Below are positions 48,598 to 61,555 of a stretch of DNA of 64,000 bases, in pieces (within the stretch, counting starts at the first letter, position 1; every line of letters begins with the position of its first letter). The notes beneath the pieces are model-generated. The model was not told the DNA's origin. It searched no databases and saw nothing but the letters and a program-made list of their open reading frames with translations. The stretch is from assembly GCA_964017195.1 (NCBI GenBank), contig OZ024890.1, positions 17,822,201 to 17,886,200 on the forward strand, read 5' to 3'. The position numbers and the translations under genes are program-made. The DNA is from Siderastrea radians. Lineage: Eukaryota; Cnidaria; Anthozoa; Scleractinia; Rhizangiidae.

Positions 48598-49377
48598 ATA
48601 TCCTTATATCTCTATCTTTAAGATCTTCAAGCAATTATTTAATGATCGCCGCCGATACTCCCTTGAAGTAGCTGAGGTAGAACCGCTTTCCCTTGAAGTA
48701 AAGAAGAATCCCAGTTTCTTGGAAAGAACAAAAGAGGTAGAATTAAAAGTGATGTCATCTACCAAAATTTCGAAAAGGTGGCCTTCGTATGATAGAATTT
48801 GAAATAATGACTAAGGCTTTAAGGCTAGCCTGGATACCAAGTCTGCTGGAAAACAGCAAAAGGAATTGGAAAAGTGTCCCTGGCCACGTTTTTAAAAGAT
48901 GTGGGGGTATTAATTTTCTCCTACAGTGTAATTACCATATCAAATACTTTCAGGGCTTGCCAAAGATTTGTAAGGACATTCTCACCTTTTTCGACGAACT
49001 CAAATCTCTTTATCGCTTATTTCTACTATGATAAAAAAACTTTCTTGAACATTCAACAATAAGGAAATTTTAGTAGATGGTAAACCATTGTTTTTTAAAG
49101 TTTGGTTCTCCAAAGGCGTTGTCTCGGTAAAGGATCTGTTAAATAATTCAGGGCAATATCTTTCTTTCCACGAATTTTTCTAAGCATCATTGTATAACTA
49201 ACTTTCTTCAGTGTTACCAAATTTTGAGCTCCTGATCCCGAATCATTTGTTAAACAAAGCGAGAGACGCAGGCAATATACCAGGGGCAAATTATATTGAA
49301 GGTTCTACATTATTTCAACTAGATAGGGACACCGAGATAGACTTGGCGAAGTAAAATCAAAGGATTTCTATCGGCTG
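48598..49377. other. no gene seen
   Basis: AT-rich sequence with short incidental frames. The right edge is the TTAA (49378-49381) of foldback copy 2. Confidence 0.5.
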
Positions 49378-49381
49378 TTAA

Positions 49382-52300
49382 GAGGGGATGTCCACTAACA
49401 TCGAGCGAGTGGCGGCACATGATGAAAAATAAAATTCCCTCATAAATTTTCCACGGATACCCTATGGCAATCTAAGAACCGTGGTGGCATTTTTTTCTAG
49501 AAAAAATTTTTTAAGCCCGAAAAAAAAAATTAACATGTTTACGCCACACGTGTCCTCAGAAACACGCGAAATAAACGTGTATCATACCTTCTCGTAAACT
49601 TCGCTCTGTTTGATTTGCACCCCAGAAAACCCCCATTTTAAGCTTGGAAGGTTGCTTTTAAAGTGTGTAGGAAGTAATTGAGTCCTGTTTTAGATCTGTG
49701 AATTAATTTTCAAGGTCATGGCAAGCTGCTGAAAATCGCTAAAATTCACTTGCTTTGAATTCTCAATTTGGCACAGTTTTTCAAGAGAAAGTTTTCCTAC
49801 CCGGTAAAACACCAAATCACTTGAAATTCAGAATTCTTGAAAGACGAAATACCATTCTAACATCAGGTTTAAAAATTAATTTCGGGCTTTTTATCAGCGC
49901 CGAGTACAAACGCTTTCAAAATCCCGATAATCACAGCATTAACCTGTCAACCAGTACAAACAATAGGCTCGTGCCTCCGACCGAATAGCCGAAAACTTGG
50001 AATTTTTTCCTTGTTTCCTTTGGTATTTGGATGAAAAGTACAGGATAAAGGTCATATCTAGCTTACCTTGAATAAGATTTTGTCTAAATGCCAGGTTTTG
50101 TCAAGTTTTAGGCGTACTGTCCAAGGGCCATCTTGACGCGTGGAATCGACCGTTATCTCCTGGTATCTCCAGATTGACTTTCAACTAATGAATAACGACT
50201 CCGCCAACACATTCACATCCCTTAACGAATGGCAAATGAGTTTTTAAAGTCTCCCAGTGTTAATTCCCTGAAGAAACTAAATAACTTTGCAGTGATCTCC
50301 ACATTCATCTCAGAAACCGCACTGCTATTATGGTCTGATTTAACTAAGTTTGTCTGTCACGCAACGGGTTCTGGTCAAGTCACAGGATAGGTTTTGGTGA
50401 TGGGATTGCAAAAATGGGCAAAAAATGGAAAGATTAGGACGTCTGAAATAACTTAAGCTATGAAAGAAATTATACAAGATAGAAGGCGATGTAAATAGTG
50501 ATGGCGTTTGTCTCAGCAACTCGACCGGAATGACCGTTTCCCGTTTTCATCCCAGATGCCGGACTACCTCAATGTAAAAACAAACCGCAGAGATAGCTGA
50601 TTTTTTTCCCATGATTTAAACTAAAGCATATCGAAGGCTAACAAAGAAGGCATCCATTTGTTTTTTACAAGTTTCCAGAAAATTTTAAGTTCACTTTTCT
50701 CTCTAATCGTAAGTTTTCAATGCGTAGCACTTGGCTTCAACTGTGTTTGTTTACTCACATTCCGTCCTCCTGTTTGGTGTCGTGTTACACCGCCGAAGTT
50801 ATACCTGGAATATCTTTCGACTAGTAAAATAGAGTGATACTACATATGACGGGACTTTTCACCACACAATTCTGACCTGTGCAAAACAAGTTGCAGATTA
50901 CATAGATGTACATTTTGTGACGCTCTGGCGAGAGGAAAAAATTGTCACGTGTTCACTAGAAGCGGAAAGTATTAGCTTCCGATAGTCTAAAATAGCAAAC
51001 ATCGATATATTTTTTTATATCTTATGCAGAGTTCGACTTTTCAAGAGTTCGACTTCGGTGAAGGATTTCAATATTATTTGCAAGCCACCAGTGTTGCGTC
51101 GAGGAAGGCGCCTCGAGAAGCTGCCATTTGCGGAAATAATTTTCTAGCTGGAAATCAGGTGTGTGAGAATTTCAGGTGCGGCATTATTGGAAACTAGACA
51201 AAATGTCCTAAGTGCGCATCGGCTTTGAGTAAATGTTCAAAAACTGATAATTTTCATTAAAAAAAAGAAAAAAAAGGAAAACGCCAGATTTAACACGCAG
51301 CAGTTGTAGAGCGCTTCCTCTATATCGCGCCATTGTAAAAGGATAGGTTCTTTGGAGTTCTCGCAGTCAGGACCCCTGTCACCGAGTACAATAGCCAATC
51401 AAACCATTATCTCCCTTGGCTGCGAATAGAGGTCACTTATTCTTTTCAGAAACTAGTTGCAGGCGTTTGCGCCTCTTACAAGCGATATGAACAAGCAGTT
51501 GCTATTCCAGTTGCAAAAATAGACTTTTCGGGTCACACTTGCAGTATTGGAATCAGCGATATCCACTCAGAAGTTGAGCTTCGTTGATTTTCTTTTAGCA
51601 CGGGCAAAAGTATTTTTAATTAGTATTCCTAGCATGGCCCATTTGCCCAGCCTATCGCTCTTGTCTGGGAATAGCGCAGAGGAAACTAATCGACGTTGGT
51701 CATGTTGAGTTCTACCAGGGCTGTCTAAGTATGCCTCGAACGGGAAAGTGAGAAAAGCAGACCGTGGAAATGGCAAGTCGGAGTCCAAAGCTTTTTTGCA
51801 ACACATCGGTGTCTTCCCTCCAGTGGGCTCTGGTAAGTACATTTATTTCTCATACCCACTTTCGTGCATTCCTTGCTGTGATAGCAGACGTCATTAAGCA
51901 GATTAACACTACCATACCAGCCCTGAAGACAGTCAGCTTCCGGCAAGACAGCGCTGGCTGCTACCACTGCAGGGCCTGCAAGGCCACCATAGTTTGCGCA
52001 GAAGTACTAGGAGCAGAGCTGGGCGTGGTGTTCAAACTCTTGGCTCCCTTCCCTCCCCATGGAGGGAAGGGAGCCTGCGACCGCAAGGCCGGCGGAGACT
52101 AAGTCGGATACATTTGTCCTCGTAAACTCCGGACACGATATCAAGATCCCGGTGGAGAACCATCCTTAAGTGTCATCCGGTGCGCGTCCATTGCAAGCCG
52201 TTTAGTTGCCACTTGGAAGATCGATGGTGTGAATATACAGTTTTCTAAAGAAGGAATCCGTCCGTGTATGAAGAGCATATGGCGTGGAACCTATAAGACC

Positions 52301-52633
52301 AATATCTGCGCTGAAAACTAAGGCCCTGTCATCTGATGGTCTACCGTCCATAGCAGTGCTCTAAGCGAAACCGAGCTCGTTCTCCTCAACCGTGAGAAGA
52401 CGGAGAAAAATCGCACAACCAACTTTCTCTTGACAAACAAGGGGGTTAGTTTCTAGAGAAACTGTGGTGCTGCATCGGTGGGTAAGCGAAACACAAAACT
52501 TTGTATTTATCAACTGAATTGATAAGGTAAATTGAGCCACCGTGAAGAGATTGAAAGCTGACGTTTCGAGCGTTAGCCATTCGTCACAAGGATGGTTTTC
52601 CACCTTCGTCACCTGCACTGCTCAGAAGATCAA
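49382..52633. mobile_element. foldback/TTAA transposon, copy 2 (inverted, truncated)
   Basis: Starts after TTAA with GAGGGGATGTCCACTAAC and runs as the reverse complement of copy 1 from 9003 down to 5658. It breaks at TGATCTTCTGAGCAGTGCAG (reverse strand, 52633) and joins an FBG exon fragment. The second terminal repeat and the 4391-5657 portion are absent. Divergence from copy 1 is modest. Confidence 0.75.
51839..52102 (+). pseudogene. transposase-like fragment, second copy
   Basis: Reads AVIADVIKQINTTIPALKTV, SFRQDSAGCYHCRACKA and GGKGACDRKAGGD, the same signature as 6384-6199 (minus). The preceding 25 residues of the open frame derive from unrelated repeat sequence. See that entry for the family caveat. 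Confidence 0.35.
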
Positions 52634-52745
52634 GTATGAATGTTATTATTCAGTTTTGCTTCACAATAGCAATCCACATAGATGGTGAGTGTCACTGGAT
52701 TCTACTAAGATGACGTACTGGGGTGGAGCATCTGTCAGTACGTAG
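52634..52745 (+). pseudogene. FBG-like fragment beside foldback copy 2
   Basis: Reads KYECYYSVLLHNSNPH, W-stop-VSLDSTKM, TYWGGASVS, then stops at a TAG. It matches the middle of the FBG module only. The junction with the transposon end at 52633 is sharp. Confidence 0.75.
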
Positions 52746-54473
52746 TACCGTATTTTCCCGATTTAAAATCGCCCAGGGGAGTTTATTCGAACCCACCGGT
52801 TATTCATTAAGTGAATTTCTTAACCATTTATTTATTTATTTTATATTTATTTTTTTATCATCAGCACTGAAGGCCGGGTTATTGAGTTAAGAACCAAATT
52901 TCAACAGAAACGTTAAAAAACGTTTAAAAGAATGTTACCAACTTTGTCTCATCTCAATCTGGTAAGTCGTTTAGCAAAAAACATCTCTGAAAGGAGCACT
53001 GTGATAATGACTGAACTCAACGTTACCTTTCTTTGTAATCATAAAACACGGAGGAAGTGTATCGGCAACAGTACGACAGAAAACGTACCGTTTGAGCGAT
53101 TTAGAACAAGGTGGTGTCGAGGTTCCTGTTATTGTCCTTTTCCAGCAGTTCTGAAAAAGACAAAATGAAGGAACGACTCAAGGAACGACCGGGGAAACGC
53201 TGGAGAGACCCACGAGATGAAAAAAGATAACACTCTTTATTACACTAGAAAGAAAGCTCTTAGACAAGCCCGCAGAAAAGTTAACATGGTTTGACACGTT
53301 ACCCGATGCGTCGTTTGTTTCAACCGTTTCTGTTAGAAGTGCAATTGTAAATGGTAGTTTTCGTCTGATTGTAAGAGGATAAATTCAAATAAAATAGGAG
53401 AAAGAGAACTAGTATGCAGTTACGGCATATAAGCAACTTAGTATACCCATATCTTAAGGTACAAATACTCCGATACTCTGTTGTCCCCGATACTCCTGGA
53501 ACCGCGGTGGATTTGAATTCGGTCCTAGGCTCTTTGCTAGGTAAATAAGTTTCCGAGGAGGGTGGGAGAAAGGGGTTGAAACTGTGACTTCTAAGGGGGG
53601 GGGGGGGGTAGCTTACGTTTACCTGCCTTTCAGATTCCGAACACAAAATTTAGAAAACCCACAATTTGCATTTACCGTGACTGTTGACAGCTGATTAAAA
53701 TATCCCCCCCCCGGCCCCACTCCCCCACTGCACGTGCATTCACTGGCTCAGGGAACTATGAACTCCCAGATGAAAGAGATATTGTTTCTCTTTACAGTAA
53801 ATAACTAGCTATAGTGGCACTGTGGCGAATCAAGGAAGAATTCAGGGATTCCGGACCCTCCTTTTAATCTGGCATTTGTGCATTTATGTTTATTTTCGAA
53901 TTATCAAAATGAATTTTTCAAACCAGGAGACCAAAAGTTTATTGGGAAATATATCAAGTCAAATCAAAGAAAGATGATGACGGAATAGCGCTTGTCACGG
54001 CTCACGCAAGTGCCTGCACGTCACCGGGGCATCATTTGTTTATGGAGAATAATCAGAGAATAATGATAACTTTTAGACTGAATTATACATTTTCTATAGT
54101 GTTTACTTTGTACAAATTGCAAAACTACGATATGGATTCACTTCTTTCAAAAATTTCCGGATCTGCCCCTTGGCCCGACTAACAATGATGTACTTCCTTT
54201 GTTAAAAAATCCAAGTTATTTTTAACTCCAATTTAAGTTAAATAAGTATTCATGTTTCACGTTCATCAGTTTATCTCGGACGCAATAGATTTACCTCGTT
54301 CTTCTTCTTTTTACCGATTGACTGAACGGTACTGGAAACATCTGAACAGGGCTACCAAGAACTGTCTTCGATCTCAACTGATAACTGAAGTTTGATTGCG
54401 TCAGTTGAAATGATGAAGAAACAGGGTCAAGAAAATAAGCACACGAACGGGAGAAAAACACCGGTTTTGCTCC
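52746..54473. other. no gene supported
   Basis: Contains G12 and C9-10 homopolymers (53596-53608, 53704-53713). No domain is recognised in frames 52932-53168 or 53646-53320. Confidence 0.45.
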
Positions 54474-54670
54474 ATGTCAGGTTTATTGTTGTCTGTTTTG
54501 TGTTGTAATGCACTAATTCACGTGGAACTCAGAATACAAGAACATAATCGACTGATATTACACTCAGCAACAGTTTGTGACCAGATGGAGGCCGAAATTC
54601 TTCGAAAATTACGGAAGATGGCAAGAAATGAAAGGCAGCCATTCAGAAGGCCAGCGGTAGGCGAAAGGAG
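54474..54670 (+). CDS. possible first exon of collagen-Ig-FBG gene
   Basis: MSGLLLSVLCCNALIHVELR is a short hydrophobic head. A helical region (MEAEILRKLRKMARNERQPF) and a donor-like GGAG|GTAAGG at 54670/54671 follow. The collagen-containing exon lies 360 bp downstream. The splice phase to the acceptors I considered (55058 or 55066) does not fit simply, so the link is tentative. Confidence 0.4.
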
Positions 54671-55033
54671 GTAAGGATCGTCCTTTGGCTTACATTAATT
54701 CGTTATTTTCTTCAATTCCCTTTTGCCCGTATTAGAGTAATTTAAAAATGCAGGCTTTCAAGAGAATATAGATACTAAATCTTAGTAAAGAAAGAGCGAA
54801 AAATTTGATTCATTACTACTTAAAGAAGTGGCTGTTTGCCAACACCTTGGTTCAGCTTTGGCTCGATCTACTCAGCAGTCTGTGTGATGTAAATTCTCAG
54901 CATTCTATGTGATGTAAATTCTGAGTATTCTGTGTGACGTAAATATGATGCACCTTTTTAATGTACCTTTTTAACTTTCTTCGTAACCGTGTAAACGAAT
55001 GGCTTCGGCTTGTACGATTTTGAATAAATTATA

Positions 55034-56251
55034 ATGACCTCTGTTATTTATTTTGAAGATCATCAGCTCTCAAGAGATAAAGGCGCTTCGCCCGAAAACT
55101 CACAACAGAAATCTGTCCACACGGCCTTTGGAGATAAATTGCTGATCAAGCATGAGCTTCGTATGCTGCAAAACCAAATCTGTGCCAAGAATGAAATCCT
55201 CTGCCGTTTCGGACCAAAAGGTAACGCAGGACGTAGGGGAAAACCTGGAACCCGAGGGAGACCAGGTCCCTCGGGGAGGCCCGGACCAGAAGGACCTCCT
55301 GGTAAACATGGATCTATAGGACCTCAACGACCGATTGGCATAAAGGGGGAACTCGGAGTACCCGGCGACCCTGGTCCAGCTGGACCTGTAGGCCCGCCAG
55401 GTGTCAAAGGTGCCAAAGGTGAGCCTGGCCAGTCCATCTCGGCTCCTTCTCTACTGCCTTCTTACAGTCTTGTTAAGAAGGACGGTGGAACATACATTTG
55501 TAAGGCAGAGAATATTCTGGGATCAGCAACTCACGCTGCTCAACTTATGGTATTCTCTCGTCTGCAGTTCAAAGTCCGTTCTCCTCAAGAGGTGACTCCT
55601 GCAAGGTTTTGTTCCACAGTTCGTCTGCCATGTTTGGCTGAAAGTGACTTGAGAACAACAATCACGTGGATAAAAGATGGCAAGTCTTCACTTCTTGTTG
55701 ACTCTAACGTTCTATTGAATGGAACACTGGTTCTTCAGAACGTTAAGAAATCCCATGAAGGATTATACACCTGTAGAGCGACTAATACACTGACAACAAC
55801 AGAAGCTAAAGTCAAAATCAGTTCATCACTTAGTGCCTCTTCTTCTTCTGTGCTTAGGAAATATGTCACAGATGTTAGCGGAAATTACGTCATTGAACCA
55901 GATGGTAAGGAAGGTCTGGCACCATTTACAGTGTACTGCGACATGACAGACAAAAATGGATTTGGTGTGACTGTTATCAGTCACGACAGTGTAGGCAGAA
56001 CATACTTGGATGGATATGGTAGTCCAGGTAGTTACTTACGTGACATTCATTACACAGGAGCGAGTCTGTCTCAGCTGGCGAGTCTCGCCAGAGTCTCTTT
56101 GCACTGTGAACAGTCTATTAAGTATGAGTGTCGTGAGTCGGTATTGTTTTACAACAACAATCTATGGGACGCCATATCATTCAAAAGTGGTATGAGTTCA
56201 CGATTGGTTATCGAGAAAACGATCGCTATGGTAGAGATTGTCGATTGGTGA
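55034..56251 (+). CDS. collagen-Ig-fibrinogen-like extracellular protein, 3'-disrupted
   Basis: [18 protein letters not shown] neck precedes a Gly-X-Y collagen stretch (about residues 60-130) including [20 protein letters not shown]. Ig-like pieces follow ([14 protein letters not shown]; then an Ig domain with RLPCLAE...TWIKDG...[11 protein letters not shown]). The FBG module starts [14 protein letters not shown] and runs to YNNNL near 56165. There homology ends and a 41-bp repeat array begins, so the last 28 residues are foreign. True coding starts after a splice acceptor at about 55058-55074. Probably a matrix or cell-surface protein truncated by the following transposon. Confidence 0.7.
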   Translation: MTSVIYFEDHQLSRDKGASPENSQQKSVHTAFGDKLLIKHELRMLQNQICAKNEILCRFGPKGNAGRRGKPGTRGRPGPSGRPGPEGPPGKHGSIGPQRPIGIKGELGVPGDPGPAGPVGPPGVKGAKGEPGQSISAPSLLPSYSLVKKDGGTYICKAENILGSATHAAQLMVFSRLQFKVRSPQEVTPARFCSTVRLPCLAESDLRTTITWIKDGKSSLLVDSNVLLNGTLVLQNVKKSHEGLYTCRATNTLTTTEAKVKISSSLSASSSSVLRKYVTDVSGNYVIEPDGKEGLAPFTVYCDMTDKNGFGVTVISHDSVGRTYLDGYGSPGSYLRDIHYTGASLSQLASLARVSLHCEQSIKYECRESVLFYNNNLWDAISFKSGMSSRLVIEKTIAMVEIVDW

Positions 56252-56456
56252 TCGAGAATGACGATCGCTATGGTTGAGTTTATCGATTGGTGATTGAGAA
56301 TGACGATCGCTATGGTCGAAAAAACGATTGAATATTGAGAACATGATCGCTATGGTCGAAAAAAAGATTGGTGGTGAGAAATGACGATTGAAAGGATCGA
56401 AAATATCGAGTGTCGATTGGTGATTGAAAATGTCGACCGCTGGGACTGAAAATATA
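56201..56456 (+). repeat. 41-42-bp tandem repeat, about six units
   Basis: Units beginning CGATTGGTGATCGAGAATGA at 56201, 56242, 56284, 56325, 56366 and 56414, with GATCGCTATGGTCGAAAAAA in several. It lies between the broken FBG exon and the transposase ATG, so it is plausibly the subterminal region of that transposon. Confidence 0.85.
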
Positions 56457-56542
56457 AATTGGCAATTGAGAGCTGGAAAGGACTGGGAACAAGCGGGGAT
56501 AATACACTCACGCTAACATGAAGAAATGTCCTACGGATAAAG

Positions 56543-58018
56543 ATGGCGGCCTGCGAGCGTGATTGTCGCGACATAGCGGAATTTCTAGACTCTATGTGGC
56601 AGTGCTTTGATAACGTGGATAAGGCACTCACTGATGAACGTAGCTCTATTCCTTTAGACTACTTAGAGAGCAGGCTGGAGGACCACTTCCAAGTTGTCAA
56701 TGCAATTGCAATTGTAATACAAGATAATAGTGCTGAACTGAAGCAGCTTGTTGAAGATCTGTTGATGTTGTCTCGAGAATTGCTACAGGAAATCCACGCC
56801 GTTAAGAGTCAGAGGGAAAAAGAAAATAGAAGGTCAACGGCTTGGGTTCCTAGCACAGAAGCAAGTACAGGGGGAAGGCCCAGGTTCAGGGTTACCAAAG
56901 ATCAAATAGAAACTCTGAGGGAAACTGGTATGAACTGGAAAACAATAGCACTTACGCTTGGGATAAGTGAAAGCACTCTATATCGGCGTAGACAAGAATT
57001 TGGACTTTACGAGAGCTTTGTGGATATTGGCTATGAGGAACTTTATACTGTTATTACAGGAATGTTGAGCCAGACACCTTATGCTGGCGAGTCTTATGTG
57101 AGTGGTGGTCTGCGAGCTCGTGGTATTTTTGTTCAAAGACACCGAATGAGAGACATTCTAAGCGAGATTGATCCTGTTGGTAGGGCACTGCGGAGGAGAG
57201 CTGCCATTCAAAGGAGGCAGTACAATGTTAGAGCCCCTAATCACCTTTGGCATATTGACGGGAACCATAAACTTGTGAATTGGAGGTTTGTCATACATGG
57301 ATGCACAGACGGCTACAGCAGGGCAATAGTTTACCTAAAATGTGCAACTAACAACTTGGCATCTACAGTTTTACAATGTTTCGTTGAGGGAACGCGTGAC
57401 TTTGGGTTGCCTCTACGTGTGAGAGGAGATCATGGCGTCGAAAACGTTGAGGTTGCAAGGTTTATGGTTGAGAACAGAGGTGACAATCGAGGTAGTTTCA
57501 TTGCAGGACGCAGTGTCCACAATGTCAGAATTGAGAGACTTTGGCGGGAGATGAACAGGGTTGTCATTGCATTCTACAAAGACATCTTTCATTTTTTGGA
57601 AGATTCCTGCTCACTTGATTCAAACAGTGAGTTAAATCTGTTTGCTCTGCAGTTCATCTATTTACCAAGAATCAATGCATCACTTGAGCAATTTGTAGAG
57701 CAGTGGAACTACCATGGGATACGTACTGCGGGATACCAGTCACCAATGGCATTGTGGCATACTGGCATTATGCACAGTATGGACGATGAAGTACTTTGTG
57801 AACCGGAATCTTATGGCATTGACTTTGAATCCCGTGTGTCAGAGATGGATGATGATTACAATGTTGTAGTTCCTGAGTATCAACTCCAACTGACTGAGGA
57901 AGAAGTGGCAGCCTTAAGGATCCATGTTCCAGATCCCTTAGAGGATGATGGGAACTCTGGTATTGATCTTTACATCAAAGTTTGTGACATTATCACAACA
58001 ATGAAAAACTTTCCTTAA
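56543..58018 (+). CDS. IS3-like (IS3EU-type) DDE transposase
   Basis: 491 aa with a good initiation context (AAAGATGGCG). An N-terminal helical region is followed by a resolvase-like helix-turn-helix ([34 protein letters not shown]) at about 118-156. The integrase core has D239 (LWHIDGNH), D296 (RGDHGVEN) and E331 ([10 protein letters not shown]), giving DD34E. No intron or stop interrupts it. It is probably catalytically complete. Similar single-exon genes are widespread in cnidarians and fish. Terminal repeats of the element were not found. Confidence 0.85.
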   Translation: MAACERDCRDIAEFLDSMWQCFDNVDKALTDERSSIPLDYLESRLEDHFQVVNAIAIVIQDNSAELKQLVEDLLMLSRELLQEIHAVKSQREKENRRSTAWVPSTEASTGGRPRFRVTKDQIETLRETGMNWKTIALTLGISESTLYRRRQEFGLYESFVDIGYEELYTVITGMLSQTPYAGESYVSGGLRARGIFVQRHRMRDILSEIDPVGRALRRRAAIQRRQYNVRAPNHLWHIDGNHKLVNWRFVIHGCTDGYSRAIVYLKCATNNLASTVLQCFVEGTRDFGLPLRVRGDHGVENVEVARFMVENRGDNRGSFIAGRSVHNVRIERLWREMNRVVIAFYKDIFHFLEDSCSLDSNSELNLFALQFIYLPRINASLEQFVEQWNYHGIRTAGYQSPMALWHTGIMHSMDDEVLCEPESYGIDFESRVSEMDDDYNVVVPEYQLQLTEEEVAALRIHVPDPLEDDGNSGIDLYIKVCDIITTMKNFP

Positions 58019-59843
58019 TAAATTATGTAATTCTTTAAAATTACTACCTGAACTGTGCAAGTTAATTCTATGAATGTATTTGTAATGAAGGGTAAACTTC
58101 CCATTTTCATCCAGGTTTCATGCATCTAGACGTTATATGTATGTTAACTATTAGGAGTGGTAGTTTACCACAAAATAAGATACCAACGCTAAAGGTAAAA
58201 ATTAAATCACTTCTGTGTTTTAGATTGCCTAAAATCAGGGCTTGATACTTACTCAACCATTCACCTGTGAAGAGTAAAAGTTAAGTAAAAACTGTAGATG
58301 AACTGAAAAACACTCATCCAGTCTGGGGAAAAGCTTCAGGGAAATGAGGAAAGTACTGTAGTTTTTGGCATAAAATACAAAAAAGAGAAAGACACACTGT
58401 AGTTTGGTGGTAAAGTGGACTAAAAGCAACACCTTTGATAACATGCCAGTAGAAAATATATTTGTGTCCTTTTTGTGGAACCGAATTTTGCTATGGAAAG
58501 TAAGTCTTCCTACACTGTCTTGAAAGTTAGAATCAAGCCCTGAAAGTTGCGTTCTTGATAATGTACTGTCAGTTAGTACTTTTGCATTGTTCTGCATTAT
58601 TGTAGCATCATTATGCAGTGCTGCACTTAGGTTGCCTAGGTTGTATTCTGCTCTAGATCCAGGTCAACAGAAATTGGACAGCTGAGTGGGAAAATGGGCT
58701 GACCACTGAAAAAGGGGAGGGCAATGTGCATCTGGAGGCAGGAAATTATGATTCTGATAGTGTATATCATTTGCATTATGTAATCTCAACCCTTACCCTG
58801 AGGGCAAGATTTTATTGCAGTTTGAGTTTGACATGTTAAGGGTTAATATCGGCCACCATGTGCTCATTTAACAATGCTTGAGTTTTGTATCCACAATACC
58901 CAAACATCTATAATGTATTTGCTACCTTGAATGGAGAATGTGCTTTCAAAAGGAAGGTCATTCAGCAGTAAGAACTTTATTGTGGATATGTGACAAGCTA
59001 CAGAGTAACCCATTTTTCCTAAGGTCTCTGAAGTCAGTTGGTAAGATGTGTTTCTGATTTGACACTTTCTGTAAATCTCAAGTGGGTTAATTTGCAGAAA
59101 GATACAATGAGACAACATTAACAGATCAGGGTTTATTTTATTGGAAGAACATGAACAACATGTTATGTCATCTTACACAAATATAACCTTAACAGTGGCT
59201 GTTGATTACTTCCCCAAATTGTACAAGTTTCTCTCAAATTAACATTTGCTTGGTTAAAGAAGCAAAACTAGAATTGCTATGAAAATAATAAAGTGGTTTA
59301 CTTTAACCCACAATTTCTTTACTTTCCAAGCTTCCTTATTAAGGCACATAAAGTAGTGCCAATGTTTAACTAAACTGACTAATGGCCCCAAATACTACAA
59401 AGAGGAATGGCTACTCTGGACTTTGCAGGAAGTGCCAGTGAGATAAACCAGAAATTCACCAAATTCACTGAGCAAGGTTTTTCATAAACAAAAGACAAGG
59501 CATTTCCACTAAGAAAAGAATTTGATGAACAAACTTGCTGTACATCTATTTCAAATGTCTTTTCAATGAAAAAAATGAATGCCCAGGAGGCTGGAGGCTG
59601 TTTACAAAATACACATGGTTTTATCACTGCAGAAACAGAGCTGTGGCCCATAGCTAAATTCATACTTATTATAGACTGGCACACTTAACTAGAATTTTGA
59701 GAGTGCGATTCCCCACAATTTTATTTGCTGCAACACAGACTGGAACACATAAATATTACTGATAATCTGAACTAGAAGTACTACAAGTTCTGTGACTTTC
59801 TGGTCATGTATGCAATAGGTCTACAATGTCCTCAAAGACCACA
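58019..59843. other. intergenic between converging transposase and HECT genes
   Basis: No convincing gene. Frames such as 59379-59684 (minus) have no recognised domain. It could be shared 3' UTR if both genes belong to one element. Confidence 0.5.
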
Positions 59844-61555
59844 CTAAACAATATTAAACGACCAGGATTCCTTGTCATTAAGAAGAGCTGTGAACTCTTC
59901 TGCTAATTCGTTGTAACACTGATAAGTTGATGGCAACTCTAGTGAAGGTCCACAGGTGTGGACAACAGGGCGACGAGCAGTGCCATCCAGAGTCGTGAAA
60001 GTTCCAGTAATGGTTTCACAAACAATAATGTTACTTCCAGTCAAAAACTGTAAAAGGCCTCCAAGATCATTAGCATTAAGGCTTTTTACAAACCTTTTAA
60101 AATGCTCAAAACTATTCTGTTCAGCTCCTGGTTCAGGGTTTGCTGACAATAAATTAATGATCTTCTTGGAACTTGGCTTCTTTGCACTATAAAAACTTTT
60201 CAGATCTTCTAATGTTTGGAAAGGTGTGTAAACCCTCAAAGCATTTACTATTGGTGAAAGACAGTCTGCTATATAGCGTGGTTTCTGCACTATTTCCTGA
60301 TGTGCCAGCTCATGCAGTATGGTGAAAATGTTGTCGTTTGTTGGAATTTTATAACACTTAAAGCTACTTAACAAATCCAACAAATCTCCATCACTGAGAT
60401 TGAAGTCAACTTTAAGAGAGTTCTCTAAGACCTCTCGCTCATCCAGTGACACATACAACTTAAAGGACTCAATTAAAAAGTCAGGTGTTAAACTTTCTTC
60501 ACCGAAAAATACAGTAGCAACAAAGGCAGGAGACAGGGTTATTGGGAAATACTTAACAACTGAATAACTGTAAACAATGATACGACCAATTGCCTCCCAC
60601 TCCCCTTTTTGATAGTCATGTCTGACAGTTGGAACCTTTTCTATAGCACCAACAGTCAGGCAACTAAAACACTCCTTCCAAAAGCTTGTTAAAACCTCTC
60701 GAAGCACACCTGAGCCCCTCCCCTTCTCCTCCTTTCCATTGTGTGCAATGATAGTTATATCTAGATCATATTCCAAAATTTTGGGATCTCTAAATGTATT
60801 AAGCATGTCGGCCTTCAGTAGGGCCCTGTGAAAGGTGACTGCCTTTAGAGGCCGCACTCCTGAGGACGTCCCAATTGGAAGTGCTGGGAAACAATAAAAA
60901 ACAACATTGAAACAGAGTCAAATTGGCTTCAGAACACTCTACACTTCCTTGTTATTTAATTTTTACAAACTAAAATGGGTCTGTGTATCAGAAAACCCTT
61001 TGTAGGAACACTTGGTAATGTCTACTTCTATGTCTAAGAATTTGAATTCACTCTTTTTGTTACCTTACTGTCTACACATGCAAGAATTTGAGACTTTTGA
61101 GATTTTCAAAATACAATGTTTATCTTGTTTGAATGTAGTATAGTATTTAAATGAAATGTGGAAATGGTAAAAGGAAAACTGGGTTTAAAATGGTGCCAAA
61201 GTTATAACTTGTCGTATTTGACTAAAACAATTAGTTACCTTCAAAAACATCATCATTCATGTGGGATGAATCTAAGCCACATGAGGACTCCGACATGTGG
61301 GTAACTTGACTTGTACTTGGACTTTCTGTAAACAAGGGATGGTCTAAAAACAAAAATTTCAGTGGTTTCAGAAGGTTCCATTCCTCTTTACATAATTTCC
61401 TACAAAATTAGGTAGGTTATGTCCTTTTCTATCCAAGGGTCAATTCATTACATGTACCTCTGATAGCAGTATTATCAGTGTGCGAAGGTTCCACATGAGA
61501 CGAGTGCTCTAACATCTGAGGAAGATCCTCTTCTTCTGCATTTACATTGAGCTTC
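59844..61555 (-). CDS. HECT-domain E3 ubiquitin-ligase-like protein, three predicted exons
   Basis: Main exon 60883-59844 follows a TTGTTTCCCAG acceptor and covers most of a HECT domain. The N-lobe (DPKILEYDLDITIIAHNGKE, GSGVLREVLTSFWKECF) is present. The C-lobe ends RRPVVHTCGPSLELPSTYQC, keeping the catalytic Cys in HTC. Upstream exons with GT/AG borders are predicted at 61325-61239 (ESPSTSQVTHMSESS) and 61555-61459 (LNVNAEEEDLPQMLEHSS), both acidic and Ser-rich. Resembles G2E3-like HECT genes multiplied in transposon-rich genomes. More 5' exons may exist. Confidence 0.65.

Noticed and set aside
53596..53713. G12 and C9-10 runs as a G-quadruplex regulatory pair
   Set aside because: Simple homopolymers with no gene nearby; likely mutational tracts.
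59379..59684. 101-aa minus-strand ORF as a separate gene
   Set aside because: No domain or initiation evidence; could be 3' UTR of the HECT gene.
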